IMG/VR virus record: IMGVR_UViG_3300030333_002938
Location: 1 to 38,403 of that record
DNA: 38,403 nt
Origin: a virus
Direction: 5' to 3' (one strand)
Positions 1-7,033 of this stretch are shown here, one piece after another. The notes beneath the pieces are model-generated. The model searched no databases, had not been told where the DNA came from, and saw only the letters and a list, made by a program, of their open reading frames with translations. The translations under genes were made by a program, and so were the position numbers. The number at the start of each line of letters is the position of its first letter. The stretch's first letter is position 1.

Positions 1-12
1 ACTCTAATGGCC
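1..12. repeat. Left copy of 12-bp terminal direct repeat (putative cos end)
   Basis: The window begins with ACTCTAATGGCC and the same 12 bases lie at 38391-38402, one base from the right end. Two such matches at the extreme ends are very unlikely by chance. A 12-base 5' overhang filled in during library preparation would leave exactly this pattern. An assembler overlap would normally be longer. Confidence 0.65.
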
Positions 13-63
13 CGCAAGAATATATTCGGCCACAAAGGATCCATTGATCCCGCCTACGCCCTC

Positions 64-93
64 AAATTTGGTCATATTTGGCCGTATTTGGCG
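64..93. repeat. Three phased 10-bp repeats beside the terminus (candidate cosB/terminase site)
   Basis: Three tandem 10-mers share ATTTGGNC or a close match. The TTTGG cores are at 67-71, 77-81 and 87-91, exactly one helical turn apart. A related TTTGGCG lies near 125-131 and ATTCGGCC near 24-31. Phased sites beside a cohesive end recall terminase-binding sites of cos phages. Binding is inferred. Confidence 0.45.
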
Positions 94-184
94 CTCTTTT
101 CCCTTCTGCGACAACTTTATCGCGTTTGGCGTAAGCGCGTTTTAACAGCAATCTGGGTGATTATCAAGCCAATTTCAAATTGAA

Positions 185-811
185 TTAGATTTGACCCGAA
201 TTGCGGCTATTCTGAGCTTCTTTCTCAAGCCCAGTAATCAACAGATGTTCCGTCAAGGGTCGTGACCGTTTTTTACAATTGCATCGACGGCAGCAGCAAC
301 GGAGGTTGTAGTCAGCGTGATGTCCGCCAAGCTGTAAAGGAACGACGTGATCTAATGTGGCTTGCTTCCAGTTTGAATTGCGGGCGCCCGGAATAACTTT
401 GACTCCACAGATATAGCAATGGAAATTATCGCGCTCGTAAATTTCCCAGCGGCAGACCTCAAAGCAAACAGACTTTGCTTTTCTCGCGCGGCGCTTAATC
501 TTTTTATATCGATCTAAGCAACGGCGGCTACAGTATTTCGTAAAACGTTTCGTCAGCTTTTTATTACATTCAAAGCAGTTCGTATGCGACTTGGTTTTCT
601 TTTCTCGTTTTTTATTTTGTTTTTTTCGATAGAGCTTTAAGTAGCAATCTCGGCAACGTCTTTGCGTCGTCGTTTTATGAATTGGCTTTCCGCAATCGCG
701 ACATCGTTTTGGTTTATTTTCAACCCAACATTTGCGACATAGCTTAGAGTTGCGTGATGTGCTTTCAACTATTGGCGCTTTACATTTCTTGCATTTATAT
801 TTTGAGCGCAA
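185..811 (-). CDS. HNH endonuclease with N-terminal zinc-finger pairs
   Basis: This 208-residue, very basic protein ends in an HNH nuclease domain: CYIC near residue 133, then LDHVVPLQLGGHH near 152-164 and paired cysteines CCCRRCNCKK. The first 100 residues carry three CxxC pairs with partner cysteines, probably DNA-binding zinc fingers. The start is TTG at 811, because an AAGGAT ribosome site sits just upstream and no ATG fits. It is the last gene of the rightmost-to-leftmost order and borders the putative cos end. HNH proteins next to cos sites assist terminase cleavage in several cos phages, so a packaging role is plausible. A homing endonuclease is the alternative. Confidence 0.85.
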   Translation of the reverse strand: MRSKYKCKKCKAPIVESTSRNSKLCRKCWVENKPKRCRDCGKPIHKTTTQRRCRDCYLKLYRKKQNKKREKKTKSHTNCFECNKKLTKRFTKYCSRRCLDRYKKIKRRARKAKSVCFEVCRWEIYERDNFHCYICGVKVIPGARNSNWKQATLDHVVPLQLGGHHADYNLRCCCRRCNCKKRSRPLTEHLLITGLEKEAQNSRNSGQI

Positions 812-825
812 CGGCTATCCTTGCC

Positions 826-948
826 TTACTGCCCTCCAATCCAATTAATAACCAAGCGGGGAAGTTCTAATGTCAAAACTAAATAGACCGCGATAGCAAA
901 TCCCCAAAATAAATATGGTCCCTTATCTTGTTTGATCTTCCAACACAA
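826..948 (-). CDS. Small membrane peptide (40 aa)
   Basis: An open frame starts at TTG (946-948), six bases after an AGGTG ribosome site, and ends at TAA 15 bases before the HNH gene. The product has a charged N-terminus (KIKQDK) followed by one hydrophobic stretch, YLFWGFAIAVYLVL, at residues 12-25. It overlaps the 3' end of the tail-fibre gene by 26 bases and fills what would otherwise be a 111-base gap. This is the packing style of the rest of the genome. It could be a lysis accessory or membrane anchor; the sequence does not say which. Confidence 0.5.
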   Translation of the reverse strand: MCWKIKQDKGPYLFWGFAIAVYLVLTLELPRLVINWIGGQ

Positions 949-2320
949 TACATTCACCTCGCGCTACCGTTTGTTTTGATGTGCTGCTATGTCGAACCTC
1001 TACGTCAAACTTTTGGATACCCGGAACTAAGTCTGCGGTTTGGGCTGAAGTTAAAGTTATCACTGCGTTGCTTCCAACCCCTACGCCCGATACCGATATT
1101 AAAGAAGCGTCAGTGTCGGCGTTTCGAACTGTCAAAACGCATGTTACTCCTGCAATATCTTTTCCAGCCGGAAACGATAGCTTATCGTGACTTGTTCCGT
1201 CGTATGCGTCCGAGCGAATTAACTCTAAGTCATAAGCAGTTGACGGGTTAACGTAAACAATCGCATCATTTGTTAATTTGTTGACAATTGTTGTTCCGAC
1301 CACATACCCGGCTTGCCCTGCTGTATAGCTGCCGGGAATTGCAGTCGTCCACGGATCGCCTGCTGCACTTGCTGCGGACAGTGCTGCTCCCGTGCTTCCC
1401 GCTCCAGCATGACCCGCGATTGCCTCGTCCCATACGCCATCGGATATAGCTGAAACACTTAACGTGTCCGTCACTGCTTTAATTGCATCGCATACCGCAT
1501 CCGTTGTTGCCAACGCAGACGCTGTTGCAAGACTAGAAAGCGCACCGCTATCTGGCAATGCATCTGTCGTCGCTTTGATTCCGTCAACCACTGTGTCAAC
1601 TGTTGCAAGGTTCGCGGCTGTTGCGAGACTCGAAAGTGATCCACTATTTGGAAGGTTATCAGTGACTGCTTTAATTGCATCCACCACTCCGTCCACTGTG
1701 TCGATCAATGCTTTCAGAGCGCCCAAGCCGTCCGTTCCGTTTGATAAGTCTGTTTGTATACCATCAACGACGGTATCAACCGTCGTCAATGCTGCCGCTG
1801 TTGCAAGGCTGCTGAGGGAACCGCTGTTGGGAAGATTGTCCGTTACTGCTTTAATCGAGTCTACCACCGTGTCAACCGTTGCAAGGTTGGCCGCTGTCCC
1901 TGCGGAGTCTGTACCTCTCATGTCGCTGTTTGTTGTTGTTGTGTCGGCAAGCGTTACGCGGCTAACATGACCGCTGCTGTTTACGCCTAGCGTATAACCT
2001 TCGGTAATCTTTGGTCGATATAACTCAATCGTCCGAGTGACGGGGGCCATTCCAGTTTTTGAAATATGAAAAACCATTTCCTCGCTATCATTACCGGCGG
2101 CAATCGTCATGTCCTCGTCAAGCAAAAGCGAGTACACACCCGGCATATTGCTACTTGAAAGTTCTGCCGTCGTTGGCGTAGTCATGGCTGTGGCCGTTCC
2201 ACCATTGCGTGAGCGGTACACTGTGAACGAACTAAGCCCAACCTCGCGCGTCGTAAAATCCGTCGAATCCACGGCTACGAAATAGATGTATTGGTCTGTC
2301 GTACCGGATGGTATGCGCAT
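923..2320 (-). CDS. Tail fibre / BppU-like baseplate protein with internal repeats
   Basis: The 465-residue protein has an N-terminal beta-rich domain (about 1-105) that resembles BppU-type upper baseplate domains. Residues 144-290 hold imperfect repeats built on LATVDTVVDxIKAVTDNLP, probably a trimeric fibre shaft. A stretch near 293-345 (SDGVWDEAIAGHAGAGSTG) is of a kind common in phage minor structural proteins. The C-terminal domain (about 365-465) is again beta-rich. The ATG follows directly on the TAA of the beta-helix gene, so the two are co-translated and probably form one adsorption apparatus. Cysteine is nearly absent, as expected of an extracellular fibre. The exact position on the virion is inferred. 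Confidence 0.65.
   Translation of the reverse strand: MRIPSGTTDQYIYFVAVDSTDFTTREVGLSSFTVYRSRNGGTATAMTTPTTAELSSSNMPGVYSLLLDEDMTIAAGNDSEEMVFHISKTGMAPVTRTIELYRPKITEGYTLGVNSSGHVSRVTLADTTTTNSDMRGTDSAGTAANLATVDTVVDSIKAVTDNLPNSGSLSSLATAAALTTVDTVVDGIQTDLSNGTDGLGALKALIDTVDGVVDAIKAVTDNLPNSGSLSSLATAANLATVDTVVDGIKATTDALPDSGALSSLATASALATTDAVCDAIKAVTDTLSVSAISDGVWDEAIAGHAGAGSTGAALSAASAAGDPWTTAIPGSYTAGQAGYVVGTTIVNKLTNDAIVYVNPSTAYDLELIRSDAYDGTSHDKLSFPAGKDIAGVTCVLTVRNADTDASLISVSGVGVGSNAVITLTSAQTADLVPGIQKFDVEVRHSSTSKQTVARGECIVLEDQTR
1450..1891 (-). repeat. Degenerate coding repeats in tail fibre gene
   Basis: About four units of 30-45 codons encode LATVDTVVD, IKAVTDNLPNSG and SLSSLATAA segments (residues 144-290 of the fibre protein). 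Units differ by substitutions and one spacer. This suggests growth and shrinkage by recombination, with fibre length as the likely trait affected. Confidence 0.75.
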
Positions 2321-3442
2321 TTAAACTGCTCCCGACTCAATTGCGTGTAATCCTTGTCGCCCAGTTGTTCCACCTGAGCCGTCAGCCGTTTTTACATACG
2401 CCCCATAGTACGCTTCGATAGCCGTTGATGTGCCGGTAAAAGGCGTGTATTGATTCGTCCTTAAATTTCGCAACTCATCGCTCATTGTCCAATCGCCTGA
2501 CGATGCGTTCGGGTATGGCGAAGATGTTAAATCATAGTCAGCAGGAACCATTGGCGTCATTAGGTCAATCATGTTGCTGTCTACGGTAAACCGCTTCGTC
2601 GTATTGCCGTAAAAAGCGTTGGGGCCGTTCATAATTACTTCGGAGTTGTTTTCATCATCTATCGCTAAATTGCAATTCTGGAATACGTTGTACTCGCAGA
2701 TAATTTGATCGTCTATCATTACTCCGTTTCCGTCTCCAGCGGAGTGCGTGGAATCGGAATACAAAAACACGTTATTGACGCAACGACCGGCCGCTCCAAT
2801 TCCGCGCCAAAATAAATCAACCGTTCCATCCCAGTAAAACATACTGTTGGATATTGAAACGCATTGAACTAAAAACGCGAGATTTGATTCGCCGCTGCCA
2901 GTAATCAAACAACCATGCATGAATCCAGTTGATGACGTTTTGAAAAAACTCACCCCACCAGATGCGACCATATTTTTCCACGTGCAGTAGTAAGCACCTG
3001 TAGTGTTATCCGCCTGCGGAACACAGTTATCAAACACTGACCGGTAGAAAAGAATGTTGTTGTCCAAGTCCATGAAAATACCGCTGTCCGTCGACGTGTT
3101 TTGAAAATAGCAGCGGTTGAATACTATGCTGTCGACCGAGTTTTGGTCCCACACTTTGTCAGTGCCGCTCGCGTCTAAATATAACAACGACTCCGTGTCT
3201 GCAGCGGAACTAGAGTATGGCGCGATCACTATTTGTGACGAAATGGAATGACCTGTTGGTAGTGAACCCAGCGAGGTCATTGGATTGCCACTCGACGTAT
3301 TCTTTACGTTGAATCGATAATTGGCGGTTGTGGTTGTTGCGACAGAAAACGCTTTCGAAAGTGTTTGGTACGGATCGCCAATAGTTCCAGCACCGGAATC
3401 GCTCCCGCCAGTATGATCGATGTAGATTTCAGAAACGGCCAT
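2321..3442 (-). CDS. Putative tail spike, parallel beta-helix (pectate-lyase-like) protein
   Basis: The 373-residue protein opens with IYIDHTGGSDSGAGTIGDPYQTL, the typical entry to right-handed parallel beta-helix proteins of the pectate lyase type. Between about residues 90 and 290 short strands repeat with asparagine and cysteine turns (FNRCYFQN, YRSVFDNC, VNNVFLYSD, EYNVFQNCN), as expected for helix coils. It ends in a small beta domain. Such proteins bind or cut surface polysaccharide as tail spikes. No catalytic set could be identified, so binding without cleavage is possible. It sits between the exported/lysis-like cassette and the fibre gene. Confidence 0.65.
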   Translation of the reverse strand: MAVSEIYIDHTGGSDSGAGTIGDPYQTLSKAFSVATTTTANYRFNVKNTSSGNPMTSLGSLPTGHSISSQIVIAPYSSSAADTESLLYLDASGTDKVWDQNSVDSIVFNRCYFQNTSTDSGIFMDLDNNILFYRSVFDNCVPQADNTTGAYYCTWKNMVASGGVSFFKTSSTGFMHGCLITGSGESNLAFLVQCVSISNSMFYWDGTVDLFWRGIGAAGRCVNNVFLYSDSTHSAGDGNGVMIDDQIICEYNVFQNCNLAIDDENNSEVIMNGPNAFYGNTTKRFTVDSNMIDLMTPMVPADYDLTSSPYPNASSGDWTMSDELRNLRTNQYTPFTGTSTAIEAYYGAYVKTADGSGGTTGRQGLHAIESGAV

Positions 3443-3445
3443 TCG

Positions 3446-3709
3446 TTACTTCACCATATAGCGATTGGCTTTTACGTTTTCTTCAATGCGCGGTCGCAAA
3501 CAATCCATTTGTTTGACTGGACTCGTAATCGGCTGATCGGTTAACCAGCGCAAAAATAAATTGATTACTGGAAGCGCAATTGTCGTTAGGCCCAACACTA
3601 GTTCCGTGTGTTCCTCTAGCAATTTGGATTGCGCAACGACCGCGACAAGACCTGCCAATAACGTAAGGCCATTAATCCAAAACGTTTTACTCTTGTACCA
3701 CGATTTCAT
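3446..3709 (-). CDS. Holin-like small membrane protein
   Basis: The protein is 87 residues from the ATG at 3709, which overlaps the preceding TAA as TAATG and has GGGGA upstream. A longer frame from 3745 would run into the neighbouring gene. It has a basic N-terminus (KSWYKSK), two hydrophobic segments at about residues 12-27 and 37-54, and a charged C-terminal tail. Size, topology and position between exported proteins and tail fibres fit a two-helix holin. Membrane permeabilisation is inferred; no family signature was recognised. Confidence 0.55.
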   Translation of the reverse strand: MKSWYKSKTFWINGLTLLAGLVAVVAQSKLLEEHTELVLGLTTIALPVINLFLRWLTDQPITSPVKQMDCLRPRIEENVKANRYMVK

Positions 3710-3951
3710 TATTTGCATCCCCAACGATTGCATCGGTTGAACCAATTCTTAACTCGCAGGCATTTCCAATTTCGTTTCGTTTGCCATTTAAAAGAAAATT
3801 CAACAGCTTGATTCTGACTTAGTTTTTTAACAAGGTTTTTGACTGGCGTTTTGGCCGGGCGGCATTTCCCGTTTGAACAATCTTGAGCAATTGCTTGAGA
3901 CGCGAATCCAATGACCAGACAAGTGATAAAAATAACAACGATGTTTTTCAT
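3709..3951 (-). CDS. Small exported cysteine-rich protein
   Basis: The 80-residue product begins with a clear signal peptide (KNIVVIFITCLVIGFASQAIAQ, cleavage after about residue 22). The mature part is basic and contains five cysteines, including DCSNGKC and a terminal NRCNRWGCK. An AAGGAG site precedes the ATG. Export and likely disulphides suggest action in the periplasm or outside the cell. It lies between a protease gene and a holin-like gene, so an envelope or lysis role is possible. No known family was recognised. Confidence 0.65.
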   Translation of the reverse strand: MKNIVVIFITCLVIGFASQAIAQDCSNGKCRPAKTPVKNLVKKLSQNQAVEFSFKWQTKRNWKCLRVKNWFNRCNRWGCK

Positions 3952-3963
3952 ATTACAAACTCC

Positions 3964-4857
3964 TTAAAGTCCAAATGTACAACCGGGATCGTCCGGCCGC
4001 TTTGCTGGTTTATCTTTTGGTGGAGGCTTTACGCCTTCAAATACGTCGCACCATTTTTCATGAAACTCCGCCGCTTCACGATGGTATTCAATTAATTTGT
4101 TTTGTAACAGATTTGGCGTAGGATCTTTTGTATCTGGTTTCGGTTTAATAATTTCGTCTTCCGCCCATATCGGTAAGTCAACGATATTCGTTTCCATAAA
4201 AAACCCGTTTTCGACAATTGGATCATCGTCAACGCCATCTAAACTGACCTCTTCCATTTCATAGTCAGTAGATACCTCAACCAATCCGTCAACTCGTGGA
4301 TGTCCGGCAGTGGTTCTGTTTCGCGCTTGCTTATAGATAAACGCTGTCTGTTGCCCAGCACCCCGCCCACCCCATGACCAAGTCAAAACTCCGTATTGCA
4401 AATGGTCATCGTCAGACCAGACGCCACTGCCGGACTGTCCACCGATTGAATTGGGATCCCACCGCCAAAGTGGAGAGTTGTTAGACATGTCAACAGTCGT
4501 GACATCTGTCCCATTATGATTACGGCAACGTGGGAACCCTTTAGTATAGTGCGACCCGCTTGGGCGTTTCTTTGATAGCTTCACCGGTTGCACTTTACTG
4601 TACGGTTCCACCGTTTCAAGAATTGCCCAGTCACTCAGCGTCCTGTCTGAGTATGCCGCCATGATGACACGCGCCGAAACGCGATCACCTGTTGATTCAA
4701 TATCGCATTGCACAACGCGGCCAATTCTTGTTCCCGCTACATGTGCGTTGGTCATGATTAAAGACTTGCCGTTTCGTATTCCGCAGATTGATCCCGAACC
4801 GCAACTGCTTTTATTTAATACTCTAACAACCGCTCTAATTGATTCGCCGTTTTTCAT
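3964..4857 (-). CDS. Trypsin-like serine protease
   Basis: The 297-residue protein has the chymotrypsin-fold triad: His39 in IMTNAHVAG, Asp76 in SDWAIL and Ser142 in GGQSGSGVW. The start is set at the ATG at 4857, four bases after the upstream stop; a TTG at 4911 would overlap that gene by 50 bases. No signal peptide is seen. The C-terminal third is acidic and proline-rich (KPKPDTKDPTPN, PPPKDKPAKRPDDP) and may be an anchor or linker. Trypsin-like proteases are uncommon in phages. Its place among exported proteins and a holin-like gene suggests a role in cell exit or virion maturation. The prohead protease is a separate ClpP-type enzyme. Confidence 0.8.
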   Translation of the reverse strand: MKNGESIRAVVRVLNKSSCGSGSICGIRNGKSLIMTNAHVAGTRIGRVVQCDIESTGDRVSARVIMAAYSDRTLSDWAILETVEPYSKVQPVKLSKKRPSGSHYTKGFPRCRNHNGTDVTTVDMSNNSPLWRWDPNSIGGQSGSGVWSDDDHLQYGVLTWSWGGRGAGQQTAFIYKQARNRTTAGHPRVDGLVEVSTDYEMEEVSLDGVDDDPIVENGFFMETNIVDLPIWAEDEIIKPKPDTKDPTPNLLQNKLIEYHREAAEFHEKWCDVFEGVKPPPKDKPAKRPDDPGCTFGL

Positions 4858-4861
4858 TTGT

Positions 4862-5284
4862 CTACCCGAAAATAGAAATGATTTGCAGAATGATTGGAAC
4901 GAGTTTTTCAAGGAACTCTAGCAGCGCATCCCAGTCAATCTGTGAACGGTCAACGACTCCATCGGCAGACATTGGCACACCCTCTGCTCCACTGAATACC
5001 ATTTGCGTTATTGCCAACTCTTCTGCCGATTGACGAAAGGCAGGCGACAACATGCAAATACGAAGTCGCATTAACTGACCTCTTTTAATTTCACCTTTCT
5101 TGTGAAGTTCCATAGCCGCACGAATTACGTTTCGATGAAAGCTAGTTTGCGCTTCCGTCTCCAAAACATTCGTAAATGAATCCTTATTATCCAATGCTGC
5201 GACACTCCCGTTTTGTCCACAAGCCAATCCAACAAAAAGGCAAATCGAAACAACGATTGCCGCTAAACATTTTTTAAATTTCAT
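4862..5284 (-). CDS. Exported protein of unknown function
   Basis: The 140-residue product starts at the ATG at 5284, chosen because GAGG lies eight bases upstream and a signal peptide begins there (hydrophobic core LAAIVVSICLFVGLACG). Cleavage is probable near residues 21-24; the cysteine there only weakly fits a lipobox. The middle is helical and charged, and the C-terminus ends in a hydrophobic helix (LEKLVPIILQIISIFG). It is the first gene after the 5307-5340 terminator. Envelope targeting is supported; the function is not known. Confidence 0.6.
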   Translation of the reverse strand: MKFKKCLAAIVVSICLFVGLACGQNGSVAALDNKDSFTNVLETEAQTSFHRNVIRAAMELHKKGEIKRGQLMRLRICMLSPAFRQSAEELAITQMVFSGAEGVPMSADGVVDRSQIDWDALLEFLEKLVPIILQIISIFG

Positions 5285-5306
5285 TCTGACCTCGTCATGT
5301 CGAAGC

Positions 5307-5340
5307 AAAAAAAAAAGAGACAAGCCAGTTGGCTTGCCTC
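5307..5340 (-). terminator. Strong intrinsic terminator or attenuator
   Basis: On the minus strand GAGGCAAGCC, loop AACT and GGCTTGTCTC form a 10-bp stem with one G-U pair, followed by ten U. It lies between the RuvC-like gene and the exported-protein gene. Only 22 bases separate the U tract from the next start codon, so it would act as an attenuator in the leader of the left-end genes unless a promoter overlaps it. Confidence 0.85.
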
Positions 5341-5346
5341 TAATGT

Positions 5347-5359
5347 TAGCGTCAACGAA
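5347..5359 (-). promoter_or_regulatory. 13-bp motif shared with 31780-31792 (candidate promoter/operator)
   Basis: TTCGTTGACGCTA on the minus strand occurs here and upstream of the portal block, the only two places noticed. A TTGAAA box lies 15 bases before TAACAT in this copy, a weak sigma70-like arrangement. Both copies sit at operon boundaries. It could be a promoter or a regulator-binding site. Confidence 0.4.
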
Positions 5360-5370
5360 CAGATTTCAAA

Positions 5371-5886
5371 TCAGAAATACGAAATTAATTCGCTACCTCG
5401 GTTTTCTTGGTAGTAAATGGCTGCTGCAAGCGCCGCCCATATATGCGAGCGCACACCATAAAGCGGCCCGCGATTTTTCTTTGTTCCGATTTGCGGTGTC
5501 TTACCTCCGCCAATTGGAGAGTACATGTCAAGGATTGCTTGTCGAACATTAGCGTCCTTCGCGCGAGCAGAATTGCATAGATGTAGTTTGATGTCTTTAC
5601 GAAACACCTTTGCAATTGGAAGCATTGCATGGCCCTGCGTTATGCACTCGACAAATCGTCCAATCCAAACGCAGGTTTCAAATGTTTCTCGTCCGACAGG
5701 CATCCCGTAGCAAGCAATCATTTCAATCGCTGTTAAGTGAACATTGAATAACTTGATGTGATCGCTATACAAGAACGAACACAGATCGTCGTTTAACATA
5801 ATATCTTTGGCGAGTATTGAACTATCATCCGCAACAACACAATACGCCGACTCAGTTGTTCCGGGGTCAATTGCTAAAACTGGCAT
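5371..5886 (-). CDS. RuvC-like Holliday junction resolvase
   Basis: The 171-residue protein has the RNase H fold signature of RuvC-type resolvases: Asp7 in VLAIDPGTTESAYCVV, Glu55 in AIEMIACYG, and KDANVRQAILD near 110-120 with Asp111. A late helix has SHIWAALAAA, with His148 where RuvC has an acidic or histidine metal ligand. This variant is typical of phage enzymes. It would resolve branched replication and recombination intermediates before packaging. It is the last gene of the early block, directly before a strong terminator. The leader resembles the early ribosome-site motif (ACGAAAGAAAG). Confidence 0.8.
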   Translation of the reverse strand: MPVLAIDPGTTESAYCVVADDSSILAKDIMLNDDLCSFLYSDHIKLFNVHLTAIEMIACYGMPVGRETFETCVWIGRFVECITQGHAMLPIAKVFRKDIKLHLCNSARAKDANVRQAILDMYSPIGGGKTPQIGTKKNRGPLYGVRSHIWAALAAAIYYQENRGSELISYF

Positions 5887-6100
5887 CGCGGTTCTTTCTT
5901 TCGTATTTCAATTCTTGCGCGCAATTCTGGTGAATGAAATTTGATTTAAATCCACAAGCGATTCGCTCAAGAATATTTTCGCTATATGTCGGTTGCCCGC
6001 ACACATGACAATAAATTGTCAACTCAATTAACTTGCAAACGTTTAAAACGATTAAACAGGCCGTCAGGAAAACGGCAGCATTGAAAAACATTTTTCTCAC
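5867..6100 (-). CDS. Small membrane-anchored protein with zinc-binding cysteines
   Basis: The 77-residue product starts at GTG (6100): GGAGG lies five bases before it, while the ATG three codons on would be too far. An N-terminal hydrophobic segment (about residues 6-22) could be a signal anchor. It is followed by CHVCG near 31-35 and HQNC near 57-60, a likely zinc site. The 3' end overlaps the RuvC-like gene by 20 bases. Function unknown. Confidence 0.55.
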   Translation of the reverse strand: MRKMFFNAAVFLTACLIVLNVCKLIELTIYCHVCGQPTYSENILERIACGFKSNFIHQNCAQELKYERKNRDASFSN

Positions 6101-6118
6101 TTACACCTCCATTCGTTT

Positions 6119-6550
6119 TTACTCCCCTCCCTCTAACACGAATGGTACGATCTTGTTTTGGTTTTTATTTCGATAAACTCCCGCGTAATATTTTCGTCCG
6201 TTTTTTGACACGGCGTATCCAAATCCGACATGCGACCGATTGCAAAGCAACCATCGACGATGACCGTCGGATCGCATCCACGCATTGATAGCTGCTTCGG
6301 GTGTTGAGTAACCCTTTGCAATAATTTGTTCTCCGCCGCCATGAACCATGCGCTCAATCGACGCCATATAACGCGCCCAGTTGTTGGCTTGATCGCAGAG
6401 TTTTTTATCAAGCACCTGTTTTGACAGACCACACTTTTCCCTTTGCTTCATTGCGGCTTCAAACATTTGACGCGATCTTTCGTTTTTAATTACATCTGCG
6501 CCAACCCATAGAACGTGCAAGCAAATAAGAATTGCAATTACGGTTTTCAT
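6119..6550 (-). CDS. Exported CAP/SCP-domain protein
   Basis: The 143-residue protein starts at the ATG at 6550, which overlaps the upstream TGA as ATGA. It has an N-terminal signal sequence (residues 1-19) and a CAP (SCP/PR-1) domain: LCDQANNWARYMA near 51-63, MVHGGGEQII with His70 at 68-77, a helix with WMRSDGHRRWLL at 91-102, and GFGYAVSKNGRKYYAGVY at 109-126. The His/Glu/His cavity residues of the family are present. Bacterial CAP proteins are extracellular; proposed roles are lipid binding, protease-like activity and adhesion. A CAP protein among phage early genes is unusual. It may modify the envelope during infection or block superinfection, but this is inference. Confidence 0.75.
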   Translation of the reverse strand: MKTVIAILICLHVLWVGADVIKNERSRQMFEAAMKQREKCGLSKQVLDKKLCDQANNWARYMASIERMVHGGGEQIIAKGYSTPEAAINAWMRSDGHRRWLLCNRSHVGFGYAVSKNGRKYYAGVYRNKNQNKIVPFVLEGGE

Positions 6551-7008
6551 TTCGCGCACTCCTTCGTTTGGATTCGTAAAACTTCGAAATCTTCATTGGG
6601 AATATTTACGATCAACTCGGAGTCTTGATTGTCTCGCGCATTGGTCGTTCGTCCACCAAAGGTTAAATCGTAACCGGTGTTATGAATGGCAATCATTCGT
6701 ATTTCATTACTCCTGTCACAAACAACAAACAGAGTTTTGAGATTGAACACACGAAACATTTCGTGGGCGTACTTGATCTTTGATGCAGATAACATCACGT
6801 CAGGAAAGTCACCCCATTTAAAGGAACGACATTTAATTTCGCAGAGCGCGAGAATTCGTTTGCTTCCGGTCTTGGCTTGCATAGCGTAGTCAAGCCTTTG
6901 CGACATCGGCAGTTTTTCCATTCTTACATTAAAATGGTTTGCCAGAATATTAGCGATTTGATTTTCGTTTCTTCGATCCGTTTCCGTTTCGAAAATCTTT
7001 CGCGCCAT
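6547..7008 (-). CDS. Putative PD-(D/E)XK nuclease
   Basis: The 153-residue protein starts at the ATG at 7008, with GGAGGG upstream; an earlier start would run into the phosphoribosyltransferase gene. It shows an alpha-helical N-terminus with conserved Glu/Asn (ETDRRNENQIANIL), then Asp40 in RLDYAM, and LALCEIKCR with Glu57-x-Lys59, followed by a helix (LSASKIKYAHEMFRVF) and strand (TLFVVCD). This order matches the D...ExK core of restriction-like nucleases. It could be a recombination exonuclease, a host-DNA-degrading enzyme or a repair nuclease. The call rests on motif order alone. Confidence 0.55.
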   Translation of the reverse strand: MARKIFETETDRRNENQIANILANHFNVRMEKLPMSQRLDYAMQAKTGSKRILALCEIKCRSFKWGDFPDVMLSASKIKYAHEMFRVFNLKTLFVVCDRSNEIRMIAIHNTGYDLTFGGRTTNARDNQDSELIVNIPNEDFEVLRIQTKECAK

Positions 7009-7033
7009 TTCTTTACCCTCCGTGTTTATCGTG

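Noticed and set aside
1-12. 12-bp repeat as prophage att sites
   Set aside because: No integrase, excisionase partner or flanking host DNA is visible.
64-93. Phased repeats considered as replication iterons
   Set aside because: They lie beside the genome end and the HNH gene, far from the initiator; terminase sites fit better, though not proven.
1464-1970. 168-codon plus-strand frame
   Set aside because: Shadow of the repeat region in the fibre gene; low-complexity Val/Ala/Ser translation.
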